From the NCBI RefSeq assembly GCF_022200785.1, contig NZ_CP087585.1, positions 4,154,001-4,218,000 on the forward strand: a stretch of 64,000 nt of DNA. Reading direction: 5' to 3'. A program made the translations under genes and the position numbers. Position 1 is the first letter of the stretch. Each line of letters starts with the position of its first letter. Under the pieces are notes generated by a model. It worked only from the letters and a program-made list of their open reading frames with translations, had not been told where the DNA came from and did not search any database. This stretch comes from Pedobacter mucosus. GTDB taxonomy: Bacteria > Bacteroidota > Bacteroidia > Sphingobacteriales > Sphingobacteriaceae. Shown in pieces: positions 18,264 through 27,275 of the stretch.

Positions 18264-18890
18264 ATGAAAACATTAGTTGTGGCCGCCACCAAAGCCGAAC
18301 TTGCCTTTTTTTACCAGCACTTTAATCTTCCTCAAGGTGATTTTGTAGAAAGCAAAAATTTCGATTTACTTATTACTGGTGTTGGCATGGTGGCTACAGC
18401 ATTTTCTTTAGGGAAATATTTGTCTAGCAAATATGGTATTGTAATTAATTTTGGCATTGCTGGATGTTTTGATAGAAGCATAGAACTAGGAAGTGTAGTA
18501 AATGTAACTCTGGATATTTTTGCAGAGTTGGGTGCAGAAAATGGCGATGAGTTTTTAGCCATAAATGATTTAGGTTTTGGAGAGAGTCATTATCTTGCTA
18601 AAAACCGACTAAAACTAAATTTACCAAGCGTTAAAGGCATAACTGTTAATTGCGTAACTGGAAGCGAAAAAAGCATTAATAATTTAGTGCAACGGTTAAA
18701 TCCTGTAACAGAAAGTATGGAAGGCGCTGCGGTATTTTTCGCGTGCAAACAACAAAATATCGACTGCGTTCAAATTAGAAGTATATCAAATTACGTGGAA
18801 CCTCGCGACAAGGAAAATTGGAAGATTGGTCTTGCAATAAAAAACTTGAATGATTTTGCCATTGCTTTTTTAAGTGATAATTTATATTAA
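18264..18890 (+). CDS. mqnB: Futalosine hydrolase
   Basis: A 208-residue nucleoside-phosphorylase-fold hydrolase. Visible marks are the N-terminal Val-Val-Ala-Ala-Thr-Lys-Ala-Glu, Thr-Gly-Val-Gly-Met at 37-41, Asn-Phe-Gly-Ile-Ala-Gly and Glu-Ser-Met-Glu-Gly-Ala-Ala around 150, the ribose-contact motif of the family. MqnB splits futalosine into hypoxanthine and dehypoxanthine futalosine in the alternative menaquinone route. The next gene is mqnD of the same route, which settles the call against plain MTA/SAH nucleosidase. A weak -7 box (TAAATTTA) lies 4 bases before the ATG. Confidence 0.92.
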   Translation: MKTLVVAATKAELAFFYQHFNLPQGDFVESKNFDLLITGVGMVATAFSLGKYLSSKYGIVINFGIAGCFDRSIELGSVVNVTLDIFAELGAENGDEFLAINDLGFGESHYLAKNRLKLNLPSVKGITVNCVTGSEKSINNLVQRLNPVTESMEGAAVFFACKQQNIDCVQIRSISNYVEPRDKENWKIGLAIKNLNDFAIAFLSDNLY

Positions 18891-18932
18891 CAGAAATGAA
18901 CTGTTTATGACTAAGCAGAATTTTTCTGTACT

Positions 18933-18940
18933 TAATTTTG
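18933..18940 (+). promoter_or_regulatory. -7 box immediately before mqnD
   Basis: TAATTTTG fits TAnnTTTG exactly and ends 4 bases before the ATG at 18945, predicting a leaderless or nearly leaderless transcript. Confidence 0.5.
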
Positions 18941-18944
18941 AAAC

Positions 18945-19793
18945 ATGAAGCTTACCCTTGGTTTTTCTCCTTGCCCTAACGATACTTTTATTTTTGATGC
19001 TTTAATTCATCAAAAAATTGATACTGAAGGTTTAACATTCGAAGTTTGTTTTGATGATGTGGAAACTCTAAATCAGAAGGCGATGAATGGCGTTTTGGAT
19101 ATTACAAAACTTAGTTTTCATGCTTTCGCATACGCAGCCGATAAGTATGCACTTTTGGATGCTGGTAGCGCCTTAGGTTTTGGCGTAGGACCGCTCTTAA
19201 TCAGTAAAAAATATACACCAGAAAGTTTAATTGTAGAACTCGAAAAAGGTAATGTAGATTTACGAGTTGGTATCCCAGGAAAGTATACTACGGCAAATTT
19301 TTTAATGGGAATTGCTTATCCCCAGTTGCAAAACAAGCAGGAAATGGTTTTTTCAGAAATTGAATCCGCTTTGCTAAATGGTCAAATTGATTTAGGTTTA
19401 ATTATTCATGAAAACCGGTTTACTTATCAAGATAAAGGGTTAACGAAGATTGTAGATCTTGGCGATTATTGGGAAAAATTAACAGGATGTGCAATTCCCT
19501 TGGGCGGAATTGTAATTAATAGAAGTTTGGATATTACTGTTCAGCAAAAGGTAAATCGCTTAATTCGAAAATCAGTAGAATATGCTTTCGCAAATCCAAA
19601 ATCGAGCATAGATTTTATCCGTAAACATGCCCAGGCAATGGATGAAGCTGTAATGTATAAACATATCGAACTTTACGTAAATCAATATAGCATCGATTTA
19701 GGCGTTGATGGGCGTAAGGCAATTGATACTTTATTTAATTTAGCTTTAGAAAAGAATTTAATTCCAGCGGTGCAAAAAGACTTGTATGTTTAG
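18945..19793 (+). CDS. mqnD: 1,4-dihydroxy-6-naphthoate synthase
   Basis: A 282-residue protein of the periplasmic-binding-protein fold. Family marks are Gly-Phe-Ser-Pro-Cys-Pro-Asn-Asp-Thr-Phe at the N-terminus, Lys-Leu-Ser-Phe-His-Ala and Gly-Phe-Gly-Val-Gly-Pro-Leu, plus Ile-Ile-His-Glu-Asn-Arg. It converts cyclic dehypoxanthine futalosine to 1,4-dihydroxy-6-naphthoate for menaquinone. It follows mqnB by 54 bases but has its own -7 box. mqnA and mqnC are not in the window. Confidence 0.95.
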   Translation: MKLTLGFSPCPNDTFIFDALIHQKIDTEGLTFEVCFDDVETLNQKAMNGVLDITKLSFHAFAYAADKYALLDAGSALGFGVGPLLISKKYTPESLIVELEKGNVDLRVGIPGKYTTANFLMGIAYPQLQNKQEMVFSEIESALLNGQIDLGLIIHENRFTYQDKGLTKIVDLGDYWEKLTGCAIPLGGIVINRSLDITVQQKVNRLIRKSVEYAFANPKSSIDFIRKHAQAMDEAVMYKHIELYVNQYSIDLGVDGRKAIDTLFNLALEKNLIPAVQKDLYV

Positions 19794-19824
19794 ATTTCGA
19801 AGATACATTGCCATCTATTTGGAA

Positions 19825-19928
19825 GTCGTCATTTCGAATGAGTTTTTGCGAAGAGAAATCTGATTTAAAATGTAATAAATATCTCATCGAACCTCGATCG
19901 ATATTACGTGATTTCTCCTAGTTGTTCC
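19825..19928. repeat. Degenerate dispersed palindromic repeat
   Basis: Between convergent mqnD and the response regulator, GTCATTTCGAATGAG near 19827 with GAGAAATC at 19853 is partly mirrored by GATTTCTCC near 19910. This is the pattern of the CATTTCGA...GAAATC repeats common in Pedobacter intergenic DNA, here imperfect. Confidence 0.45.
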
Positions 19929-19934
19929 GTGAAT

Positions 19935-20630
19935 TTAACTCACTAAAAGTTTATAACCCTTACCATGAACATTTATAATTTCTACATTCGGATCTGCCCT
20001 TAAATACTTTCTTAACTTGCTTAAAAACACATCCATACTGCGGCCATTAAAATAATTATCATCATGCCAAATGGTTATTAGCGCTTCTTCGCGTGTTAAA
20101 ACCGTATTTTTCTTCAAGCATAATAACCTTAACAACTCCGCTTCTTTTGTAGAAAGTTTTTGATTTTCTGCTCCGTTTGATATAATTTGACTGGTGTAAT
20201 CGAAAATATATTTTCCAATAGAAAATTGTGTTTCAGCAGCTTCTTCATTTTTTTCGCCTTTACTGGCAACACGCTTAAACATGGCGTTAATCCTTAATAA
20301 AAGCTCTTCAATGCGGAAAGGTTTCGTAATATAGTCATCCCCACCTAAATCATAAGCGGCAGATTTATCTTCCAACATTGTTTTCGCCGTGGCAAAAATA
20401 ATTGGAACATGGCTGTTTACTTTTCTAATATCTTTTCCTAATGTAAAACCATCTTTTTTTGGCATCATTACATCAAGAATGCACAAATCGAAGTTTTGTT
20501 TGTTAAAAGACCTTAATCCTTCATCTCCATCCACGCAAAGCGTAACTTCAAATTTGCCTTTTAATTGCAAATAATCTTGTAGTAATAGCCCTAAATTTGG
20601 ATCATCTTCAACTAAAAGTATTTTTTTCAT
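19935..20630 (-). CDS. OmpR-family response regulator
   Basis: About 231 residues from the ATG at 20630 (Met-Lys-Lys-Ile-Leu-Leu-Val-Glu-Asp-Asp); an upstream extension to 20687 is unlikely. Receiver domain 1-120 with Glu8-Asp9-Asp10, phospho-acceptor Asp53 and Lys near 103; winged-helix DNA-binding domain in the C-terminal 100 residues with Leu-Ser-Thr-Lys-Glu-Ala-Glu and Gly-Arg-Ser-Met-Asp-Val. It follows the histidine kinase gene by 164 bases on the same strand and is its probable partner. Target genes are unknown. Confidence 0.92.
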   Translation of the reverse strand: MKKILLVEDDPNLGLLLQDYLQLKGKFEVTLCVDGDEGLRSFNKQNFDLCILDVMMPKKDGFTLGKDIRKVNSHVPIIFATAKTMLEDKSAAYDLGGDDYITKPFRIEELLLRINAMFKRVASKGEKNEEAAETQFSIGKYIFDYTSQIISNGAENQKLSTKEAELLRLLCLKKNTVLTREEALITIWHDDNYFNGRSMDVFLSKLRKYLRADPNVEIINVHGKGYKLLVS

Positions 20631-20793
20631 TTTCTTTAATTTATTCACATTAATTTTTGGCCAATACTTAATATTTGAGTACAACATTGCACAAGGGTTT
20701 AATTAGAATTTTATTTGAACTTCAATTATAAGTAAACCGGTAAGCTAAGCGTAAAATGTATCGATAAAATGAGGGTTTGTAGTGGTATATAAT

Positions 20794-22614
20794 TTATAAT
20801 GGTAAATGTATTTCAAACCTTGTTCCTTTATCTTTTTCGCTGCTAACTTTTATGCTGCCATTTAGCTGCTTTATAATATCCTGAACATAGTTTAACCCTA
20901 ATCCAAAACCTTTAACATCATGCAAATTTCCAGTAGGTACTCTATAAAACTGATCAAAAATACGTTTAGCGTGTTCTTTAGTCATGCCGATACCCTTATC
21001 GGCAATTTCTATTATTAATTGTTTTGAGGTATTTCGAGTTGAAATTGTGATTTCGGGCGTATCAACACTATACTTATTTGCATTATCAATCAGGTTAAAT
21101 AATACATTAGACAGATGCAACTCATCACCGTAAACGACCGCGTTTTCGGCATCAGTATTTACTGTTATTATTGCACCTTTTTTCTGGAGTTGCAAATCCA
21201 TACTATCTAAAACAATTAAAATAAGGTCGTTCATATCAACCTCTGTTTTTTCCATTTTAAGCTCTTTTTTCTCTAATCTGGCGATGCTTAAAACACGTTC
21301 TATATGGTTGCCTAAACGAACATTTTCGTCATAAATTATACCTGCTAAACGTTTTAATCGTACTTTATCTTCAGAAACCTCTGGGTCTTTAAGCGCCTCA
21401 CTTGCAATCATAATGGTGGCTACAGGCGTTTTAAACTCATGCGTCATGTTGTTGATAAAATCAGTTTTCATTTCTGAAATTTTCTTCTGTTTTATGATTG
21501 TATATAAGGTGTAAGAAAATATAAAAACCAATACCATTAAGAGTCCTACGGATGATGCTAATGTTGCACTTAAATTTGTTACAATGGCTGAGCTTCTATT
21601 AGGAAAACTAATTTGAAGTAATCCAGGATCTCTAAATAAATCATTACCAAAAAGAGGCGTTTGGTAAGTGTTTTTCGATAAAAAAGCGATCGAAGGGTTT
21701 GAAGCTTGAAGGTATAAAACGGAATCTTTTTGTGCTAATTTAACTTGAAATTCGAACTTTTGATTGATGTTATGGTTAAATAATTCTGTTTTTATAAGAT
21801 GATTGAGGGTATTAAAATTGATTCTTTTATAAATTGGAACATTCACTTCCTGCATTTCTTTTGATACATCTTCAATAATACTTAAAGAAGTGTATGGACT
21901 GGTATTTTTACCCAAAGAAGCAATTTTTAAAGCCAGTTTCTTCTTAGCAATATCATCCTCACGCTTAAATTTTTTCTCTAAATCATCAGATATTTTAGGC
22001 ACACTAACCGTGAGTGGTTTTGCATTTTGAGGATCATAAACCAAATACCTTAGCGTATCCGGTAAACTCCGTAAACCCCTAAATTCAAATGTTTTTGGTG
22101 GAGGCGAAAAAGGCTTTGTTCGCATGTTAAAACCTTTTAAAACAAGACTTTGCATATCTACAAATGCATTCATCTGCATGTCGATTTTATCGCCGTTTAG
22201 AGTGGATAAAGAAATAAATTCCTTTTCGGTAATCACATTTGGAGCACGATATGAAACCCTAATAATACTATCTTGCTGATTTAAATAATTCTCGATCTGA
22301 TTCTCTCGTTCAACTTGCCTAATTTCAGATTCTTGCTCATATTGTTGATTTATATCTTTTATGTCAAGCGCTCTTTGTCTGGCATCTTGTATCTGTTTTA
22401 ATTTAAGCTGCTCACCTCTACGGTAAATATGATCGCGGGCATTTAGCCTTTGAACTTTATTTGCCACATCACTAAGGGTTTGATTTACTTGCTCATCGAA
22501 AAGCTGGGATTTTAGTTTATAAGCTTCCCTGATGTAATACAATTGCATTACAAAAACACCAAGTAAAGCCACCGTCATTAAAACGGTTATTAACCAAAAG
22601 CTTTTTTTCTTCAT
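20794..22614 (-). CDS. Sensor histidine kinase paired with the OmpR regulator
   Basis: A 606-residue membrane kinase. Membrane segments at about 7-27 and 345-367 enclose a ~315-residue extracytoplasmic sensor region with a heptad-rich start. The kinase core has phospho-acceptor His392 in Met-Thr-His-Glu-Phe-Lys-Thr-Pro, an N box Leu-Ile-Asp-Asn-Ala-Asn-Lys-Tyr, Asp-Lys-Gly-Ile-Gly-Met and Gly-Phe-Gly-Leu-Gly-Leu. There is no HAMP or PAS domain. The partner response regulator lies downstream. The sensor domain resembles no family I can name. The upstream gap (22615-22844) is AT-rich and includes the terminator of the DUF3127 gene. Confidence 0.92.
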   Translation of the reverse strand: MKKKSFWLITVLMTVALLGVFVMQLYYIREAYKLKSQLFDEQVNQTLSDVANKVQRLNARDHIYRRGEQLKLKQIQDARQRALDIKDINQQYEQESEIRQVERENQIENYLNQQDSIIRVSYRAPNVITEKEFISLSTLNGDKIDMQMNAFVDMQSLVLKGFNMRTKPFSPPPKTFEFRGLRSLPDTLRYLVYDPQNAKPLTVSVPKISDDLEKKFKREDDIAKKKLALKIASLGKNTSPYTSLSIIEDVSKEMQEVNVPIYKRINFNTLNHLIKTELFNHNINQKFEFQVKLAQKDSVLYLQASNPSIAFLSKNTYQTPLFGNDLFRDPGLLQISFPNRSSAIVTNLSATLASSVGLLMVLVFIFSYTLYTIIKQKKISEMKTDFINNMTHEFKTPVATIMIASEALKDPEVSEDKVRLKRLAGIIYDENVRLGNHIERVLSIARLEKKELKMEKTEVDMNDLILIVLDSMDLQLQKKGAIITVNTDAENAVVYGDELHLSNVLFNLIDNANKYSVDTPEITISTRNTSKQLIIEIADKGIGMTKEHAKRIFDQFYRVPTGNLHDVKGFGLGLNYVQDIIKQLNGSIKVSSEKDKGTRFEIHLPL

Positions 22615-22780
22615 TAATTTGAATTGATGAATGCTAAATAAAGGAGTGAAATTCCTATTTAAATTTATCAGCTATCAAAAATACTTAATCGCTAAGTTAA
22701 GCTTATGTTTTTAACATATTTTAACATCGATTATATCGCTGTAAATGAACGATTAAGGAAGATGTTTTCAAAAGGTATTC

Positions 22781-22809
22781 AAAAAAAATGCCGGAAAAAA
22801 TTCCGGCAT
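22781..22809 (-). terminator. Terminator of the DUF3127 gene
   Basis: ATGCCGGAA at 22788-22796 and TTCCGGCAT at 22801-22809 form a perfect stem; on the minus strand it is followed by eight T. It lies 36 bases after the DUF3127 stop. Confidence 0.85.
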
Positions 22810-22844
22810 CATTCAAATTGTTTGCTTAAAAAAAGAATCTTTAT

Positions 22845-23213
22845 TTAGAAAGGTAAATCGTCATCTTCACCTGGAGTGTTACTTACATCAACTGGAGCTG
22901 CGTAAGCTGGTGTTGCTGCAGCTGGTGCACCTGCTGCAATTGCGTTAATTCTCCAAACTACTAAACTGTTAAAATAAGATGTTTTACCTGCTTTATCTGT
23001 CCAAGGACGGCCACGTAAATTAAAGAAAATTTCAACCTCATCGCCTGCTTTAAACGAATCCAATAATGCTGCCTTATCTTGTAATGCTTCAAAACGAATA
23101 TATTCCGGATAAGTTGGATTTTCCGCGTATTCAATAATTATATCACGTTTTTTAAACGTTTCACTCACTTGTTGCGTTGCACCTACTTCGTGTACTTTTC
23201 CTTTAATTTCCAT
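22845..23213 (-). CDS. DUF3127 protein, SSB-like OB fold
   Basis: About 122 residues from the ATG at 23213 (Met-Glu-Ile-Lys-Gly-Lys-Val); eleven extra residues upstream are not family-like. DUF3127 is a single-stranded-DNA-binding-like OB-fold family common in Bacteroidota. Seen here: Gly-Arg-Pro-Trp-Thr-Asp near residue 76, an Ala/Pro-rich flexible tail and the acidic end Gly-Glu-Asp-Asp-Asp-Leu-Pro-Phe, which is the typical SSB-type partner-binding tip. So an ssDNA-binding accessory role is probable. It is divergent from the THUMP methyltransferase gene (68 bases). Confidence 0.85.
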   Translation of the reverse strand: MEIKGKVHEVGATQQVSETFKKRDIIIEYAENPTYPEYIRFEALQDKAALLDSFKAGDEVEIFFNLRGRPWTDKAGKTSYFNSLVVWRINAIAAGAPAAATPAYAAPVDVSNTPGEDDDLPF

Positions 23214-23265
23214 AACTAATACTAATAATGTACTTACTAACACCAAATCTCTATAATTTTATTGA

Positions 23266-23273
23266 TAACTTCG
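23266..23273 (+). promoter_or_regulatory. -7-like box before the THUMP methyltransferase
   Basis: TAACTTCG differs at one base from TAnnTTTG and ends 8 bases before the ATG at 23282. Confidence 0.35.
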
Positions 23274-23281
23274 CATATATT

Positions 23282-24475
23282 ATGATGCAAGTTTTCCACA
23301 ATAAAAGCAAGGTAATTATTACCTGCAACAAGCGCCTTTCGCCTTATTTACAAGATGAAGTTACGGCATTAGGTTATACTATAGAAAGGGCTTTTTCTAC
23401 AGGTGTTGAGCTAAATATCACGCTTACAGAGTGTATTAAGCTTAATTTGAACTTGCGATGTGCCAGTCAGATTTTGTATGCAATTAAAAGTTTTAAGGCG
23501 ATAACGCCTGATGATTTATACAATGAAATTTTAACCATTGAGTGGGAAGAATTAATCGATTTTGCAGGTTATTTCTCGGTAACATCGAATGTTGATAATC
23601 CAAATATTACGACTCCACTTTTTGCCAATTTAAAAGTTAAAGATGCGATTGTAGATCGGTTGAAGGAAAAGAAAGGAATCCGTCCTAATTCAGGTTCTGA
23701 TGCTAATAAAACAGTGGTTCATTTATACTGGAAAGATGATGAAGCTGATGTTTTTATGGATACATCTGGCGAAACTTTAGCCAAACATGGTTATCGCAAA
23801 ATTCCTGGGAAAGCCCCAATGTTAGAGGCCTTGGCTTCAGGCGTTATTTTGGCTACCCAATGGGATAAAAAAACACCTTTTATTAATCCTATGTGTGGCT
23901 CAGGAACTTTGGCAATTGAAGCTGCATTAATTGCAACCAATCGTGCTCCTGGGTTATATAGAATGAATTATGCTTTTATGCATATTCTAGGTTACAATGA
24001 GGAAGAATTTTTTGCAGAAAGAAGAATTTTAAAGGATCAGGTGATCAAAAATGCCGATTTAAAAATTATTGCTTCCGATATTTCTGAAGATGCAGTGGAT
24101 ATAAGTAGAAGAAATGCTAAAACAGCTGGTGTAGATACTTTTATTGATTTTGAAGTTTGTGATTTCGAACTTACACCTACTCCGGAAAATGGTAAAGGCG
24201 TTGTGGTTTTTAATCCAGAATACGGCGAACGGCTAGGTGTTCATAGTCAATTGGAATTAACGTATAAGCGCATGGGCGATTATATGAAAACCCATTGTAA
24301 AGGTTATGCTGGCTATATTTTTACAGGAAATCCTGATTTAGCTAAAAAAATTGGCTTAAGGGCTTCTAAAAAAGTAGAATTTTACAATGGTAAATTGGAT
24401 TGTCGTTTACTTGAATACGAGCTGTATGATGGATCTAGACGAGCGCCATTGGTAGAAGAGAAAACTACAGAATAA
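23282..24475 (+). CDS. THUMP-domain class I RNA methyltransferase (RlmL-like)
   Basis: About 397 residues from the ATG at 23282 (Met-Met-Gln-Val-Phe); the longer reading from 23228 crosses the promoter and is rejected. N-terminal THUMP domain (about 45-150), then a Rossmann methyltransferase domain with Asn-Pro-Met-Cys-Gly-Ser-Gly-Thr near residue 200, Ala-Ser-Asp-Ile-Ser for the SAM adenosine, and Val-Phe-Asn-Pro-Glu-Tyr-Gly-Glu-Arg as motif IV. RlmL-type enzymes make N2-methylguanine in 23S rRNA (G2445 in E. coli). Motif IV has Glu where NPPY is usual. It ends with a strong terminator. Confidence 0.88.
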   Translation: MMQVFHNKSKVIITCNKRLSPYLQDEVTALGYTIERAFSTGVELNITLTECIKLNLNLRCASQILYAIKSFKAITPDDLYNEILTIEWEELIDFAGYFSVTSNVDNPNITTPLFANLKVKDAIVDRLKEKKGIRPNSGSDANKTVVHLYWKDDEADVFMDTSGETLAKHGYRKIPGKAPMLEALASGVILATQWDKKTPFINPMCGSGTLAIEAALIATNRAPGLYRMNYAFMHILGYNEEEFFAERRILKDQVIKNADLKIIASDISEDAVDISRRNAKTAGVDTFIDFEVCDFELTPTPENGKGVVVFNPEYGERLGVHSQLELTYKRMGDYMKTHCKGYAGYIFTGNPDLAKKIGLRASKKVEFYNGKLDCRLLEYELYDGSRRAPLVEEKTTE

Positions 24476-24508
24476 TTTAAATATTTATATTATTTTAATT
24501 GCTTCAAA

Positions 24509-24548
24509 AGGCGATGCTGATCTATAAATCAGCATCGCCTTTTCTTTT
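24509..24548 (+). terminator. Terminator after the methyltransferase gene
   Basis: Perfect 13-base arms at 24509-24521 and 24528-24540 (AGGCGATGCTGAT and complement) followed by TTTCTTTT. Confidence 0.85.
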
Positions 24549-24856
24549 AAATAAAACCTTTATTCTGCGCTTACGCTCAAATTAACTTTTCGGTAATTGA
24601 TATTCAATCATTTATGGTTTAAGCAATATCAATATGTAAGCATTCTCTTATCTATTAATCTTATTTATACTAAAAACCAATTTTAGACATGAAATATTAG
24701 TCATTAAATTTTTTAAACATTTAAGTTGTAAAGTTGTTCTAGTAAAAAGACATTAGAGATTCTATTTTTTGCTTGATAAAAAAGCTTTTATCGAAAACCA
24801 TATTAAAAAAAGTCTCGTAGATAGATAAAACAATTATTAAAATCATCCCCTATTTT
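24549..24856. other. Non-coding gap before the XRE regulator
   Basis: Apart from the terminator at its start, this AT-rich stretch shows no open reading frame or repeat that I can support. It presumably holds the promoter of the small XRE gene, but no clear TAnnTTTG box is seen close to it. Confidence 0.4.
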
Positions 24857-25138
24857 ATGAAAGATCTATTGGCATTAAAAACTAAAAATGTTGCCGGAAA
24901 TATTAGAAAAATAAGAGAATATAGAGATTATACTCAAGATTATTTAGCAGCAAAATTAAAGATATCGCAGAACGCGTATAGTAAAATTGAATTGGGTTAC
25001 AGTAAACTAACTGTAGATCGCCTTTTTCAAGTTGCATTAATTTTAGAAGTAGAAGTTAATCATTTATTAACGCTTGATCCTAAGGACCTTATAAAAATTA
25101 TTGCAGATGATGAAAGCAAGCTAATTGCATCTCACTAA
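24857..25138 (+). CDS. Small XRE-family helix-turn-helix regulator
   Basis: A 93-residue protein consisting almost only of a Cro/C1-type HTH (about 15-72): Tyr-Thr-Gln-Asp-Tyr-Leu-Ala, Ile-Ser-Gln-Asn-Ala-Tyr-Ser-Lys-Ile-Glu. A short C-terminal acidic tail follows. It is cytosolic. No toxin, phage or conjugation gene is adjacent, so it is not obviously an antitoxin or a repressor. Its target is unknown. Confidence 0.88.
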   Translation: MKDLLALKTKNVAGNIRKIREYRDYTQDYLAAKLKISQNAYSKIELGYSKLTVDRLFQVALILEVEVNHLLTLDPKDLIKIIADDESKLIASH

Positions 25139-25177
25139 TTATTTTTTCGTATTATTATTCTTCAACATTTAAACTAA

Positions 25178-25185
25178 TATCTTTG
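25178..25185 (+). promoter_or_regulatory. -7 box of the HD-domain gene
   Basis: TATCTTTG fits TAnnTTTG exactly, 17 bases before the ATG at 25203. Confidence 0.5.
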
Positions 25186-25202
25186 GCGGCAAATTATATA
25201 TT

Positions 25203-25847
25203 ATGCAAAATGCTGTTGAGGAAACTATAAAATTTGTTAAAAAAACGCTAGAAAATGCAGAAGCCGGTCATGATTGGTTTCACATTGAAAGGGTTTATAA
25301 AACTGCTTTAACCATTAATGAAGAGGAAAAAGGTAACCCTCTTGTTATTGCATTTGCTGCACTTTTACATGATATCGCTGATCCAAAATTTAATAATGGC
25401 GATGAAGAGTTGGGCCCAGCTTTGGCAGAGTCGTTTTTATACACGATAAATATTGATGCGTCAACCGTAAATCATGTAAAAAATATTATTCAAAACATGT
25501 CTTTTAAGAATAGTTTTGATGATTCTTCTTTTTCCTCTAAAGAAATGTTAATTGTTCAAGATGCAGATCGCTTAGATGCCATTGGTGCCATAGGTATTGC
25601 TCGAGCTTTTACCTATGGGGGTTTCAAAAATCGGGTACTTTATGACCCAGAAATAAAACCTGAAACACATTTAAATAAAGAAACGTATAAAAATACCGTT
25701 GCTCCAACCATTAATCATTTCTATGAAAAGTTGCTACTTTTAAAAGATATGATGAATACGGAAACAGGGAAAAAGATGGCAAAGGAACGTCATGATTTTA
25801 TGCTTTTATACCTGGATCATTTCTACAAAGAATGGGAAGGTAAATAA
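25203..25847 (+). CDS. HD-domain phosphohydrolase
   Basis: A 214-residue cytosolic protein of the HD superfamily, similar to YedJ-type metal-dependent phosphohydrolases. Metal ligands are visible as His-Asp-Trp-Phe-His near 20-24, Leu-Leu-His-Asp-Ile-Ala-Asp near 59-65 and Gln-Asp-Ala-Asp-Arg-Leu-Asp-Ala near 120-127. Such enzymes remove phosphate from nucleotides or related compounds; the substrate is not known. It has its own -7 box and is followed, after 102 bases, by a separately promoted radical-SAM gene. Confidence 0.9.
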   Translation: MQNAVEETIKFVKKTLENAEAGHDWFHIERVYKTALTINEEEKGNPLVIAFAALLHDIADPKFNNGDEELGPALAESFLYTINIDASTVNHVKNIIQNMSFKNSFDDSSFSSKEMLIVQDADRLDAIGAIGIARAFTYGGFKNRVLYDPEIKPETHLNKETYKNTVAPTINHFYEKLLLLKDMMNTETGKKMAKERHDFMLLYLDHFYKEWEGK

Positions 25848-25898
25848 TCACCTATTTTTATTAAATCACTCTTATTCGGAATACTATTACCGCCTATT

Positions 25899-25932
25899 TT
25901 TGCTAATATATTTAGTTTTAAAGCTATATTTG
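25899..25932 (+). promoter_or_regulatory. Promoter of the radical-SAM DNA-repair pair
   Basis: TTTG at 25899-25902 (-33) and TATATTTG at 25925-25932 (-7) are 22 bases apart, a good Bacteroidota promoter. The ATG at 25950 lies 17 bases after the -7 box. Confidence 0.6.
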
Positions 25933-25949
25933 TTAGTAAATAAAAGCTT

Positions 25950-27206
25950 ATGTCAGATCGAATTCGTGAAAAATTAAATATTTTGGCTGATGCAGCAAAG
26001 TATGATGTATCCTGTTCATCTAGCGGAGGCAATAGAAAAAATGATAATAAAGGTTTAGGCGATAGTCATTTCTCTGGTATTTGCCATACTTATACTGAAG
26101 ATGGAAGATGTGTTTCATTATTAAAAATTCTATTAACCAACCATTGTATTTACGATTGCCTTTTTTGCGTTTCACGAAAAAGCAATGATATTAAAAGAGC
26201 AGCTTTTACGGTAGATGAAGTGGTTGACTTAACCATGAATTTTTATCGACGAAATTATATTGAAGGGTTATTTTTAAGCTCTGGTATTTTTAAGAATGCT
26301 GATTTTACGATGGAACGTTTGCTTTTAGTGGTAAAAAAGCTGCGATTGGAGCAGAAATTTAATGGATACATTCATTTAAAAACAATTCCTGGTGCTAGCG
26401 AGGAGTTAATTAAGGAAGCTGGTTTGTATGCGGACAGGATGAGCATTAATTTGGAAATGCCAACAGAAGCTGGTTTAAAATTGCTTGCACCAGAGAAAAG
26501 TCACGCTGATGTGATTAAACCCTTAGAATTTGTTCAGCAAAATATTGTTCAATTTGCTGCAGATAAAAAATTAATTAAACATGTTCCAAAATTTGTTCCT
26601 GCAGGGCAGAGCACTCAAATGGTTATTGGCGCAACGCCCGAAAGTGATAAGGATATTATGTATACAGCCAGTGCTTTCTACAAAAATTTCGCTTTAAAAC
26701 GGGTTTATTATTCCGGTTATGTTCCAATAAGTAATGATACACGAATGCCGATTTTAGGTACTCAGCCACCACTTCTACGCGAAAACCGATTATATCAAAC
26801 CGATTGGCTGATGCGTTTTTATGGCTTTAAAGTACAAGAAATCTTAAACGATGCAAATCCAAATCTGGATGTTGATATTGATCCGAAATTAAGTTGGGCC
26901 ATTCGGAATATGCAGCATTTTCCAGTCGATATTAATAAAGCTGATTATAAAATGATTTTGCGAATTCCTGGAATTGGCGTAATGTCAGCGCAAAAAATTG
27001 TTCAGGCTCGTAAGTTTGGCAAGCTTCGAATTGATCAATTAAAAAAAATAGGAGTAGCTTATAATCGAGCGAAACATTTCATTACCTGCGTAGATAGTCC
27101 TTATCAAATAAGGGATTATCAAGGAACGCAAATCAAAGCATTTATTTTAGCGGATAGCCAGAGTAAATATTTAAAAACAGCAAGCAATCAATTGATTTTG
27201 TTTTAA
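25950..27206 (+). CDS. Putative DNA modification/repair radical-SAM protein
   Basis: A 418-residue protein of the TIGR03916 type. Radical-SAM cluster ligands Cys66-x3-Cys70-x2-Cys73 are present; further cysteines at 22, 45 and 54 could hold a second cluster. The central part is a TIM-like radical-SAM barrel. The last ~110 residues contain a helix-hairpin-helix, with Ile-Pro-Gly-Ile-Gly near 342, a DNA-binding fold. Family members are always near a TIGR03915 (DUF4130-like) gene, as here (70-base gap). A DNA lesion or base-modification role is predicted for the family, but no reaction has been shown to my knowledge. Confidence 0.88.
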   Translation: MSDRIREKLNILADAAKYDVSCSSSGGNRKNDNKGLGDSHFSGICHTYTEDGRCVSLLKILLTNHCIYDCLFCVSRKSNDIKRAAFTVDEVVDLTMNFYRRNYIEGLFLSSGIFKNADFTMERLLLVVKKLRLEQKFNGYIHLKTIPGASEELIKEAGLYADRMSINLEMPTEAGLKLLAPEKSHADVIKPLEFVQQNIVQFAADKKLIKHVPKFVPAGQSTQMVIGATPESDKDIMYTASAFYKNFALKRVYYSGYVPISNDTRMPILGTQPPLLRENRLYQTDWLMRFYGFKVQEILNDANPNLDVDIDPKLSWAIRNMQHFPVDINKADYKMILRIPGIGVMSAQKIVQARKFGKLRIDQLKKIGVAYNRAKHFITCVDSPYQIRDYQGTQIKAFILADSQSKYLKTASNQLILF

Positions 27207-27275
27207 CTACTAAGCCACTTAGCATTTGAATACTTTGTTTGCCATAAGCTAATGGGTGGTTAAATTCATTTCTGC

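Noticed and set aside
22711..22726. TTAACA repeat upstream of the histidine kinase at 20794-22614
   Set aside because: The period is 10 bases rather than 11, the region is very AT-rich and the orientation is reversed relative to the gene, so a third Pho box is not supported.
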